DNA of 6,227 nucleotides from Alphaproteobacteria bacterium. GTDB lineage: Bacteria > Pseudomonadota > Alphaproteobacteria > Puniceispirillales > UBA1172. A program made the translations under genes and the position numbers. The stretch covers positions 1 to 6,227 of the forward strand of contig JAGWAQ010000102.1 of NCBI GenBank assembly GCA_021296375.1, given 5' to 3'. The stretch's first letter is position 1. Each line of letters opens with the position of its first letter. The notes beneath the pieces are model-generated. The model worked only from the letters and a program-made list of their open reading frames with translations. It ran no database searches and had not been told where the DNA came from. This document shows, piece after piece, positions 1-5,692 of the stretch.

Positions 1-273
1 GAATTCGTACCGTGCCGCCGCCCGTGCCGCCAACACCCCGAGAAACGTGCTGATAACGGCCGCCGAAACCGCAATGATGATCGAGTTTTTAAGCGCAATC
101 CCCAGGGTGCTTTCGTTCATCAAGCCAATGAACCAGCGGAAGGACATGCCTTTTAAGGGAAAGGCAATGATCGGGCTGTCGTTAAGCGAGAACACCGGCA
201 ACAGAATAACCGGCGCGTAGAGAAACACGAGGTAAATGATCACAAAGGCAAATAACGGGCGCGGTATCTTCAT
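1..273 (-). CDS. PotC-type ABC transporter permease, N-terminal part (runs off the left edge)
   Basis: Inner-membrane permease half of an ABC importer of the spermidine/putrescine (PotB/PotC) type. Only the first 91 codons are inside the window. My reading of the minus strand gives a protein starting MKIPRPLFAF. It has a first membrane span at about residues 7-30, a periplasmic stretch FPLKGMSFRWFIGLM (38-52) typical of PotC-like proteins, and a second span at about 62-85 with the NS...A.....LG pattern seen near the start of the permease domain. The ATG (273-271) overlaps the stop of the upstream permease by one base (TGATG). There is no strong Shine-Dalgarno sequence, so it is probably translated by coupling. 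The EAA loop that contacts the ATPase lies outside. The substrate cannot be read from the sequence; the neighbouring oxygenase suggests an amine or betaine. Confidence 0.88.
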   Translation of the reverse strand, partial: MKIPRPLFAFVIIYLVFLYAPVILLPVFSLNDSPIIAFPLKGMSFRWFIGLMNESTLGIALKNSIIIAVSAAVISTFLGVLAARAAARYEF

Positions 274-1139
274 CAGCTTTGCTTTCGTAACCAGCGGCGG
301 TTGAGGAAGACGAACAACGCCGCCATCCCGCCGACGATAATCATGGCGGAAATCGCAAGGGTCGCCCCCAGCGGCGCGTTATTGGCTTTCGAGAATTGCA
401 CCTGGATCATATTGGCGATCATCAGCCCGTCGGTGCCGCCCACCAGTTTCGGGGTGACGTAATCACCGATCGTGGGGATAAAGACGATCAGGGAGGCCGC
501 GACAATCCCCGGCATGGCCAAAGGCAAGGTGATGCGGATAAAGCGGCGGATGCTGCTATCCCCCAGGTCACGCGCCGCCTCAAGCAAGGATCGGTCAATC
601 TTCTCAAGCGCGACAAAGATCGGCAGGATCGCAAAAGGCGCCCAGGCATGGGCCAGCGCGATCACCACGGCGTTGGCGTTATAGAGAATAAACGTCACCG
701 GCTCATCAATCAGGCCAAGCCCCATCAAGCCCGAATTCAGCACCCCGTTATAGCCCAGGATGACTTTCCAGAGGAAAATACGCAGCAGATAACTGGTCCA
801 GAACGGGATGGTGATCAGGAAAAGCCATAACGCCTTGCGCTTGCCGCCATAAAAAGAAATGAAATACGCCATGGGGAAAGCCAGCACCACGGTGGTGAAT
901 GTCACGGCAAGGGATATCCCCAATGACCGTAACATCAGCAATCGATACACCGGTTGTGACCAGGCTTCGCGGTAATTGTTGAAAGTCAGGGTGCGGTCAA
1001 GATCAAGGTAATCCTGTGTCCAGAAGCTCAGCAACAGCATCATCAAGAGCGGCGCCGCCAGCAAGGCAAGCGAGAACAGTAATGGCGTTGAAATAAGGGT
1101 AAAGCCGGATTTCGTGTCTTTGCTGAACAGCGCCATCAT
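273..1139 (-). CDS. PotB-type ABC transporter permease
   Basis: Inner-membrane permease, 288 residues, the usual size for PotB-like subunits of polyamine-type ABC importers. About six membrane spans are visible: roughly 17-40, 70-97, 103-128, 147-176, 207-225 and 258-280. The cytoplasmic EAA loop, which docks on the ATPase, is at 187-206 (E187-A-A, G193, I203, L205-P206) and looks intact. Downstream, IPTIGDYVTPKLVGG (221-235) is typical of PotB. The start has two consecutive ATGs (1139-1137 and 1136-1134), both behind a purine run AAAGGGGG. The first overlaps the Rieske gene stop by one base, and the spacing fits the second slightly better. It should pair with the PotC-type permease that follows. 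The gene symbol is left blank because PotB-like permeases carry many substrates; spermidine, putrescine, or a betaine are all possible. Confidence 0.93.
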   Translation of the reverse strand: MMALFSKDTKSGFTLISTPLLFSLALLAAPLLMMLLLSFWTQDYLDLDRTLTFNNYREAWSQPVYRLLMLRSLGISLAVTFTTVVLAFPMAYFISFYGGKRKALWLFLITIPFWTSYLLRIFLWKVILGYNGVLNSGLMGLGLIDEPVTFILYNANAVVIALAHAWAPFAILPIFVALEKIDRSLLEAARDLGDSSIRRFIRITLPLAMPGIVAASLIVFIPTIGDYVTPKLVGGTDGLMIANMIQVQFSKANNAPLGATLAISAMIIVGGMAALFVFLNRRWLRKQS

Positions 1140-2368
1140 CAGCCCCCTTTCAGCAAATCGGCGTTGCGGTCATGAATAGTGCCGGCTTGGGGCGCCTCCC
1201 CGTCATTCAGCACCGGCAGGTCTTGCCGCAAGCGATCATGATAAGCCCGCACCCCGCGTTCGAGGTCCGACAGGATAATGCCGTCATAACCGCTGGAATA
1301 CACCGCCTCTTGCGACCAGACCATCAGCATCAGGTCTTCTTCGATGGTGGTGTTGTCGATCCGTCCCGACAGATAGCGCGCGGCTTTAAGCGCGCGGCTT
1401 TCCTCACGTCGGCGGTAAACCCCGCCACGCACCGATGACGACAACACCCCCCTCGGGATATCCTGGTAGAAAATCACGCTATCAGGATAAATCGCCACCA
1501 CGGTATTGGGGTATAGCCCCATATAGACCCATGAATTCGGCAATGCGGACCATGGCGCGTCCAGCGCATCCACCATTTTGCGGTAATTTTTCACCGACCA
1601 CAGGCGCGGCGGCGCGGTGTTGAAATGCCCGATGGAACGGGAGACATCCCCAACCCCAGCTTCATCAACATAATTCTGGCCATAGAGATCATGCAAGCCG
1701 GGGTGGGCCATGGCGACATGATAGCCTTCGTTATCGACATCGCGGGAAGATTTCCAGTTAATATCAATCGGGTCCGTCAGGTAAATGCCGTTGCCATCTG
1801 GCACCATATCATCCAGAAGATAGGGCGAGACTTCCGCTTCATGTTCGGCAAACAGCTCCGCCACGGAAGGCTGGGGGCCCTCCTGAAACCGCACAAAGAT
1901 CAGCCCGTGCCAGATTTCCATTTCAATCGGTTTCAGCCCCCATTCGTCTTTATCCAGAGCCGGAAATGTTGCCGCCTGGGCGGCGCCGCGCAACCGGCCA
2001 TCCAGCTCATAGGACCAGGCATGAAAAGGACAGGTGATGACCCCGGGGCAATTGCCGCGCTCCCCTGCCACAACCCGTGAGGCGCGGTGACGGCAAAGAT
2101 TATGAAAAGCGTTGATATTGCCCTTGCGGTCCCGCACCACCAGCGCCCGTTCCCCGACGAGATCAAGCGTCAGGTAATCGCCGGTTTCGGGGATATCATT
2201 AACATGGCCGACGATTTGCCAGTGGCGGCGGAACAAGGTGTCGCATTCAAGGTCAAACAGCTCGGCATTGGTGTAGGTCCAGCCGGGCAGGCCTTCTCGG
2301 CCTTCTCGAATATCATTAGGGCGGGAATCACCAGACACTGTTACAGCATCCCCCTTTACCGAAGACAT
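1139..2368 (-). CDS. Rieske non-heme iron oxygenase, alpha (catalytic) subunit, quaternary-amine type
   Basis: Cytoplasmic oxygenase subunit of 409 residues, the length usual for Rieske ring-hydroxylating/demethylating oxygenases. The N-terminal Rieske domain holds the [2Fe-2S] ligands C92-x-H94 and C113-x2-H116 in CPFHAWSY. The spacing H94 to C113 is 18 residues, and an extra cysteine, C107, lies in that loop. The catalytic domain has NWKSSRDVDNEGYH...H, giving iron ligands H217 and H222, with D345 in EED as the likely third ligand. The residue three before H217, which links the two metal centres, is Glu (E214) rather than the usual Asp; known carnitine oxygenase CntA also has Glu here. With the coupled transporter this points to N-demethylation or C-N cleavage of a betaine, carnitine-like or other amine substrate (inference). 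A reductase is needed and is not in the window. Start 2368 has only a weak ribosome site (GAGCGG); a GTG at 2338, 11 bases after AAAGGGGG, is a possible alternative that removes ten unconserved residues. Confidence 0.93.
   Translation of the reverse strand: MSSVKGDAVTVSGDSRPNDIREGREGLPGWTYTNAELFDLECDTLFRRHWQIVGHVNDIPETGDYLTLDLVGERALVVRDRKGNINAFHNLCRHRASRVVAGERGNCPGVITCPFHAWSYELDGRLRGAAQAATFPALDKDEWGLKPIEMEIWHGLIFVRFQEGPQPSVAELFAEHEAEVSPYLLDDMVPDGNGIYLTDPIDINWKSSRDVDNEGYHVAMAHPGLHDLYGQNYVDEAGVGDVSRSIGHFNTAPPRLWSVKNYRKMVDALDAPWSALPNSWVYMGLYPNTVVAIYPDSVIFYQDIPRGVLSSSVRGGVYRRREESRALKAARYLSGRIDNTTIEEDLMLMVWSQEAVYSSGYDGIILSDLERGVRAYHDRLRQDLPVLNDGEAPQAGTIHDRNADLLKGG
2291..2308. repeat. 9-bp perfect tandem duplication (gccttctcg x2) in the oxygenase gene
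   Basis: The nonamer gccttctcg occurs twice in direct succession. On the coding (minus) strand it stays in frame and gives the repeated REG in REGREGLPGW (residues 21-30 of the oxygenase), just ahead of the conserved start of the Rieske module. It adds or removes three residues without breaking the frame, in a region likely to tolerate length change. Confidence 0.85.
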
Positions 2369-2455
2369 GACCGCTCAACACCATGAATAGTTTAACCCCT
2401 TCAGGTTCCAATACTTTAACGAAAAGATCAAGCCACAGCTTTGCTTTGGACGGGG
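2369..2455 (-). other. Intergenic gap between hflX and the oxygenase operon
   Basis: This 87-bp stretch is more AT-rich than its neighbours. It is the only place within the window where a promoter specific to the oxygenase-permease operon could lie. The best sigma-70-like pair I see on the minus strand is TTGGAA (2411-2406) with TATTCA (2389-2384) at 16-bp spacing, which is too weak to call. There is no convincing intrinsic terminator for hflX: a 4-bp AAGC/GCTT hairpin followed by GATCTTTT is marginal. Read-through from hflX therefore remains possible. Confidence 0.4.
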
Positions 2456-3754
2456 CTATTTATCCGCCATCGGCACATCGGGCCAGCGCGCCCGAAACCG
2501 CGATTGATCCGCCAGGCTCAAGGTCACGTCAAGGGTTTCGACCCCGTCGTCATCGATTTCAGCACCGGTGATGCGGCCAAACCGATAAAGCCAGGCACGG
2601 GCATCGCCGTCAGGCGGGGCTACGGTAACACGCAAGGACTGCTCGTCTTCGGCAAATCTTTGCTCCAGTTGCGCAAAAAACGTCTCGACCCCGTCGCCGG
2701 TGAGGGCCGAAAGCGGAACCCCTGCGGGGATCTGCGCCATGACCGCCGGCACATCTTCAACCGCAACCATGTCCATTTTATTCAGCACATGCAGGCAACG
2801 TGCGGCAATGTCATCTTCGGTCATGCCAATATCCAAAAGAACCGCGTGAACATCTTCCGCCTCTTCCCTCAGCAACGGAGAGGAGGCGTCATGAACATGG
2901 ATCAAGACATCAGCAAACATCACTTCTTCGAGGGTGCTTTTGAACGCTTCGATCAGTTCTGTCGGCAACTGGCTGATGAACCCGACGGTATCGGCCAGAA
3001 CAATTTTCCGCCCTGACGGCATCTGGCTTGCGCGCATGGTGGGGTCAAGGGTGGCGAACAGCATGTCTTTGGACAAAACCCCCGCCCCGGTGATGGCATT
3101 GAACAAGGTCGATTTGCCGGCATTGGTGTAACCGATAAAAGCCAGGGTCGGGGTTTCGGCGCGGTCACGGTTCTGGCGCTGAAGCAACCGTGTGCGCTCA
3201 ACATCCGCCAGTTCTTTTTTGATCTGCCCGACGCGTTGCATCAGCATCCGGCGGTCAAGTTCGATCTGGCGTTCGCCAGGCCCCCCCAGAAAACCGCCCC
3301 CACCCCGCTGACGTTCAAGGTGCGTCCAGCTTCGCACAAGGCGCGAGCGCTGGAAGGTCAAGGCCGCCAGCTCGACTTGCAATCGCCCGGCATGGGTGCT
3401 GGCACGGGCGCCGAAAATCTCCAGAATAAGGGCGGTGCGGTCAATGACCTTACAACCGGTGATCATCTCAAGGTTGCGTTGCTGCACCGGCGCCAGGGAA
3501 CAATTGATGACAATCAGGGGGTGGCCGTGGTCTTCTTCGACCATCTCCGCCCGTTCTTTCAGCATATCGGCGTAACCGGGGCCGATGAAAGTTCCGGCGC
3601 GCGGGCGGTTAAGGGGGGTGATGTCCGTGAAGGCGACCTCAACCCCGATCGCCTCGACAAGACCGCAGGCTTCCTCAAGGCAAAGCGCAGGCGGACGAGG
3701 CAACGGGTCCTGTTTGTTGTCAGGATGGATGACAAAAGCGATCTGCTGACCCAT
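2456..3754 (-). CDS. hflX: GTPase HflX (ribosome-splitting factor)
   Basis: Cytoplasmic translational GTPase of 432 residues, full length for the family. HflX binds the 50S subunit and splits stalled or stressed 70S ribosomes (known for the family). The N-terminal HflX domain (about 1-160) ends in the hallmark glycine-rich segment RGGGGFLGGPGERQIELDRR (150-169), followed by a helical linker to about 198. The G domain has G1 GYTNAGKST (208-216), switch-region FATLDPT (233-239), G3 DTVGF (255-259), G4 NKMD (325-328) and G5 SAL (349-351), all intact. A C-terminal domain follows from about 372. The start ATG at 3754 has a modest GGGAAAG ribosome site about 11 bases upstream. The gene ends in TAG (2458-2456), at a natural end for the family. 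It is divergent from a DsbA-family gene; the hfq gene that usually precedes hflX in alphaproteobacteria is not here. Confidence 0.97.
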   Translation of the reverse strand: MGQQIAFVIHPDNKQDPLPRPPALCLEEACGLVEAIGVEVAFTDITPLNRPRAGTFIGPGYADMLKERAEMVEEDHGHPLIVINCSLAPVQQRNLEMITGCKVIDRTALILEIFGARASTHAGRLQVELAALTFQRSRLVRSWTHLERQRGGGGFLGGPGERQIELDRRMLMQRVGQIKKELADVERTRLLQRQNRDRAETPTLAFIGYTNAGKSTLFNAITGAGVLSKDMLFATLDPTMRASQMPSGRKIVLADTVGFISQLPTELIEAFKSTLEEVMFADVLIHVHDASSPLLREEAEDVHAVLLDIGMTEDDIAARCLHVLNKMDMVAVEDVPAVMAQIPAGVPLSALTGDGVETFFAQLEQRFAEDEQSLRVTVAPPDGDARAWLYRFGRITGAEIDDDGVETLDVTLSLADQSRFRARWPDVPMADK

Positions 3755-3790
3755 ATATGAAGTATCTTTCCCGAAAAGGCGGCGTCAGGG

Positions 3791-3817
3791 TTCTTATAGG
3801 CCGCGGGTATTTATTAT
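3791..3817 (+). promoter_or_regulatory. Candidate sigma-70-like promoter of the DsbA-family gene
   Basis: TATTAT at 3812-3817 matches the -10 consensus at five of six positions. TTCTTA at 3791-3796, with 15-bp spacing, is a weak -35. Transcription would begin near 3824, leaving about 37 bases of leader before the ATG at 3861. If this is correct, the in-frame ATG at 3816 lies inside the -10 box and cannot be the start codon. Confidence 0.4.
3793..3798 (-). promoter_or_regulatory. Possible -10 element for hflX
   Basis: On the minus strand this reads TATAAG, one base from TATAAT, and would place the transcript start about 30 bases before the hflX ATG. No good -35 hexamer lies 16-18 bases upstream, so this is only a candidate. 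Confidence 0.25.
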
Positions 3818-3818
3818 G

Positions 3819-3828
3819 CTAGGCCTAG
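3819..3828. promoter_or_regulatory. CTAGGCCTAG perfect palindrome, possible operator
   Basis: A perfect 10-bp inverted repeat, two CTAG tetramers around a GGCC centre, lies just after the candidate -10 box and over the predicted transcript start of the DsbA-family gene, between the two divergent genes. CTAG is scarce in many proteobacterial genomes, so two copies in ten bases stand out. A regulator-binding role is inference only. Confidence 0.3.
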
Positions 3829-3860
3829 ATTTGGCCCATTCCAACAGGACGTCAATCACC

Positions 3861-4502
3861 ATGACCACCACCATTCGCCTCGATATTTTCTCCGATGTTA
3901 TCTGCCCCTGGTGCTTTATCGGCAAACGGCGGCTCGAAGCGGCGGTGGGGTTGTATAACAGCGGCCGCCCCGACACCAACCTCATCACCCTTGATATCAC
4001 CTGGCGGGGGTTTTTGCTGAACCCCGCCATGCAGCGCAGTGGCATGGATCGAAAAGCCTATATCAACGCCAAATTTGGCGCCGCCGGGGCAAGTTTTTAT
4101 GAACGCATCGCTGGGGTCGGCAAGGAAGTCGGGATAGATTTTGATTTCGCCGCCATCACCCGCACCCCCGACAGTCGCCCGGCCCTCAGCCTTGTTCTTT
4201 CCGCTGGCGGCAAGGCCAGTGACGTCAAGCAAGACCTGTTTGATGCCTATTTCCTCAATGGCGAAGATATCGGCGATGACGCGGTGCTGGAACGTATCGC
4301 CCGCCAACACGGCCTTGCCTACCCCGCCCCTGACAGCGCCTTAAACCAGCTTGAGCAGGATTTGGCGGAAGTGTCGCGCCTTGGTATTCAGGGCGTGCCG
4401 TTCATTATCGTTGAAGGGGAATGGGCGGTGTCCGGCGCCCATGCGCCCGAAACCTTCCTGCCGCTGTTTGACGCCGCGATAGCCAAAATAAACGCCGCCT
4501 GA
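3861..4502 (+). CDS. DsbA-family (FrnE-like) thiol oxidoreductase
   Basis: Thioredoxin-fold protein of 213 residues from the chosen start, the usual size for FrnE-like members of the DsbA family. The N-terminus TTIRLDIFSDVICPWCFIGKRRLE carries the redox pair CPWC at residues 15-18. The cis-proline loop is GVPF (V179-P180) near the C-terminus. Between them is the helical insert with TPDSRPALSLVLS and LFDAYFLNGEDIGDDAVL, typical of this group. There is no signal peptide, so it should act in the cytoplasm on disulfides; its partners are unknown. The frame is open back to an ATG at 3816, but family members start close to the IDVFSD-like strand, an AGGA (3846-3849) precedes 3861, and the candidate -10 box overlaps 3816. 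The related 2-hydroxychromene-2-carboxylate isomerase fold lacks a CxxC at this place, so that assignment is unlikely. Confidence 0.93.
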   Translation: MTTTIRLDIFSDVICPWCFIGKRRLEAAVGLYNSGRPDTNLITLDITWRGFLLNPAMQRSGMDRKAYINAKFGAAGASFYERIAGVGKEVGIDFDFAAITRTPDSRPALSLVLSAGGKASDVKQDLFDAYFLNGEDIGDDAVLERIARQHGLAYPAPDSALNQLEQDLAEVSRLGIQGVPFIIVEGEWAVSGAHAPETFLPLFDAAIAKINAA

Positions 4503-4504
4503 AA

Positions 4505-4516
4505 CGGCTTACGCCG
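4505..4516 (-). terminator. Small hairpin downstream of mfd, possible weak terminator
   Basis: The stem CGGC/GCCG closes a four-base loop. In minus-strand RNA the loop reads GUAA, a stable GNRA tetraloop, and is followed by UUUC. The stem is only four base pairs and the U-run is short, so termination would be weak. It lies in the gap between the convergent mfd and DsbA-family genes. Confidence 0.35.
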
Positions 4517-4531
4517 ACCGTTGATGAACAA

Positions 4532-4547
4532 GGCGGCTTACGCCGCC
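4532..4547. terminator. 6-bp GC hairpin over the mfd stop codon, between convergent genes
   Basis: GGCGGC, TTAC, GCCGCC form a perfect 6-bp stem with a four-base loop (GUAA in minus-strand RNA). It spans the last alanine codons and TAA stop of mfd and lies about 30 bases after the DsbA-family stop. There is no U-run on either strand, so it may act as a 3'-end barrier rather than a classical intrinsic terminator. Confidence 0.4.
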
Positions 4548-5686
4548 AGGTCCGCCAGTTCCGTCAAGGTATCCTTGATGACCTTGGCGCGACTGGACAA
4601 CGGCAAGGTTTGCATCATCACCAGGCGATGATCCCCCGTCAGGCGCATTTTGCCGCCTTTCATGGCAATATGACCGATGAGTTTTTCGGGGTTCGGGAAG
4701 CTGTTGTTGCGGAAATTCAGGCTCAGCCCCTTTGGCCCGGCGTCGACCTTGTCGATATGCGCCATGCGGCACAGGATCTTGATCGAAATGGTGTCGAGCA
4801 GGTTTTTCACCTCATTCGGGACAGGGCCAAATCGATCCACCAGTTCCGCCGACAATTGGTCAAGGTCCTGGGGGCTTTCCATGGCGGCAATACGGCGATA
4901 AAGCGACAGGCGCACCGTCAGGTCCGTGACATAGCTGTCGGGGATCAGCACCGCCGTGCCCATGTTGATGACCGGTGACCATGGGGCCTCGTCCTCAATC
5001 AATTCACCTTCGCCCAGTTTGGCGGCCTTGACCGCTTCTTTCAGCATATCCTGATAAAGCTCAACCCCGACTTCGCGGACATGGCCGGATTGCTCATCCC
5101 CCAGCAGATTGCCCGCGCCGCGAATATCAAGGTCATAGGACGCCAGCGAGAACCCCGCCCCGAGGGCATCAAGGGTTTGCATCACCTCAAGGCGACGTTT
5201 GGCATTTGGCGTCAGCAATCGCGTCGGGTCCACCGTCAGATAGGCATAGGCACGTTGCCGCCCCCGCCCGACACGGCCGCGCAACTGGTAAAGCTGCGAC
5301 AGGCCCAGCATATCGGCACGATTGATGATCATGGTGTTGGCCGACGGAATATCGATCCCGCTTTCGATAATATTGGTGGACAGCAGGATATCCGCCTCCC
5401 CTTCCCCGAAACGAGTCATCGCCTCATCCAGATCAGAAGCCGGCATCTGGCCATGGGCGGTGATGATGCGTGATTCCGGCACAATATTCAAAAGCCGGTC
5501 ATAAACACGGTTCAATTGCTCGATGCGGGGGCAGACGCAGAACACCTGCCCGCCACGGAATCGCTCACGGCGGATGGCTTCCGCCAGCACCACGGAATCC
5601 CATGGCCCCACTGATGTCCGCACCGCGAGGCGATCAACCGGCGGGGTGGCGATGATCGACATTTCACGAACCCCGGACAGGGCCAT
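4538..5686 (-). CDS. mfd: Mfd C-terminal piece after the amber codon (second RecA domain, TRG motif, C-terminal domain)
   Basis: This is the 382-residue open stretch from the first ATG after the stop (TAG-CAG-ATG). It contains the second RecA-like motor domain: GGQVFCVCPRIEQL (45-58), TNIIESGIDIPSANTMI (104-120) and helicase motif VI QLRGRVGRGRQRAYAY (134-149) with its arginine finger. The TRG region, which couples ATP hydrolysis to DNA translocation, is at about 165-201 and includes RGAGNLLGDEQSGH (189-202). The C-terminal regulatory domain (about 235-382) contains LIPDSYVTDLTVRLSLYRR and ELVDRFGPVPNEV, as usual in Mfd. The ATG is a conserved internal methionine of QMALSG, so it is not evidence of a designed separate gene. 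Alone, this part lacks the Walker A and B sites and could not hydrolyse ATP. Confidence 0.8.
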   Translation of the reverse strand: MALSGVREMSIIATPPVDRLAVRTSVGPWDSVVLAEAIRRERFRGGQVFCVCPRIEQLNRVYDRLLNIVPESRIITAHGQMPASDLDEAMTRFGEGEADILLSTNIIESGIDIPSANTMIINRADMLGLSQLYQLRGRVGRGRQRAYAYLTVDPTRLLTPNAKRRLEVMQTLDALGAGFSLASYDLDIRGAGNLLGDEQSGHVREVGVELYQDMLKEAVKAAKLGEGELIEDEAPWSPVINMGTAVLIPDSYVTDLTVRLSLYRRIAAMESPQDLDQLSAELVDRFGPVPNEVKNLLDTISIKILCRMAHIDKVDAGPKGLSLNFRNNSFPNPEKLIGHIAMKGGKMRLTGDHRLVMMQTLPLSSRAKVIKDTLTELADLAA

Positions 5687-5689
5687 CTG

Positions 5690-5692
5690 CTA
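5690..5692 (-). other. In-frame TAG codon inside mfd
   Basis: On the minus strand the codons run CCC CGC ACT TAG CAG ATG GCC. The flanking residues PRT and QMA match the Mfd family, which has leucine at the stop position. TAG also ends hflX in this window at a natural place for that family, which argues against general reassignment of TAG in this genome. Confidence 0.9.

Noticed and set aside
1..6. Window begins exactly with an EcoRI site (GAATTC), suggesting a clone end
   Set aside because: Two more GAATTC sites lie at 733 and 1533, so the window is not a complete-digest fragment. The site may be accidental or a partial-digest end, and it has no biological meaning here.
396..830. Plus-strand open frame of 144 codons opposite the PotB-type permease
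   Set aside because: It lies wholly opposite a well-supported permease gene and has a low-complexity composition rich in Asp, Gln, Arg and His, typical of antisense frames. It has no recognisable domain.
2384..2411. Possible promoter TTGGAA-16-TATTCA ahead of the oxygenase gene
   Set aside because: It has four of six and three of six matches only; a chance hit is likely, so it is not called as a feature.
2456..2458. hflX TAG read through, extending the protein about 27 codons to a TGA just before the oxygenase start
   Set aside because: The extension would have an unremarkable composition and no family counterpart, while HflX homologues end about where the TAG lies. I treat this TAG as a true stop.
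2441..3016. Plus-strand open frame of 191 codons opposite hflX
   Set aside because: It is antisense to clear HflX coding sequence. The long open length reflects high GC codon bias on the other strand, and it has no family resemblance.
3816..3860. Upstream ATG (3816) as the start of the DsbA-family protein
   Set aside because: The extra 15 residues have no family match, no ribosome site precedes it, and the ATG overlaps the candidate -10 box. 3861 fits the family N-terminus.
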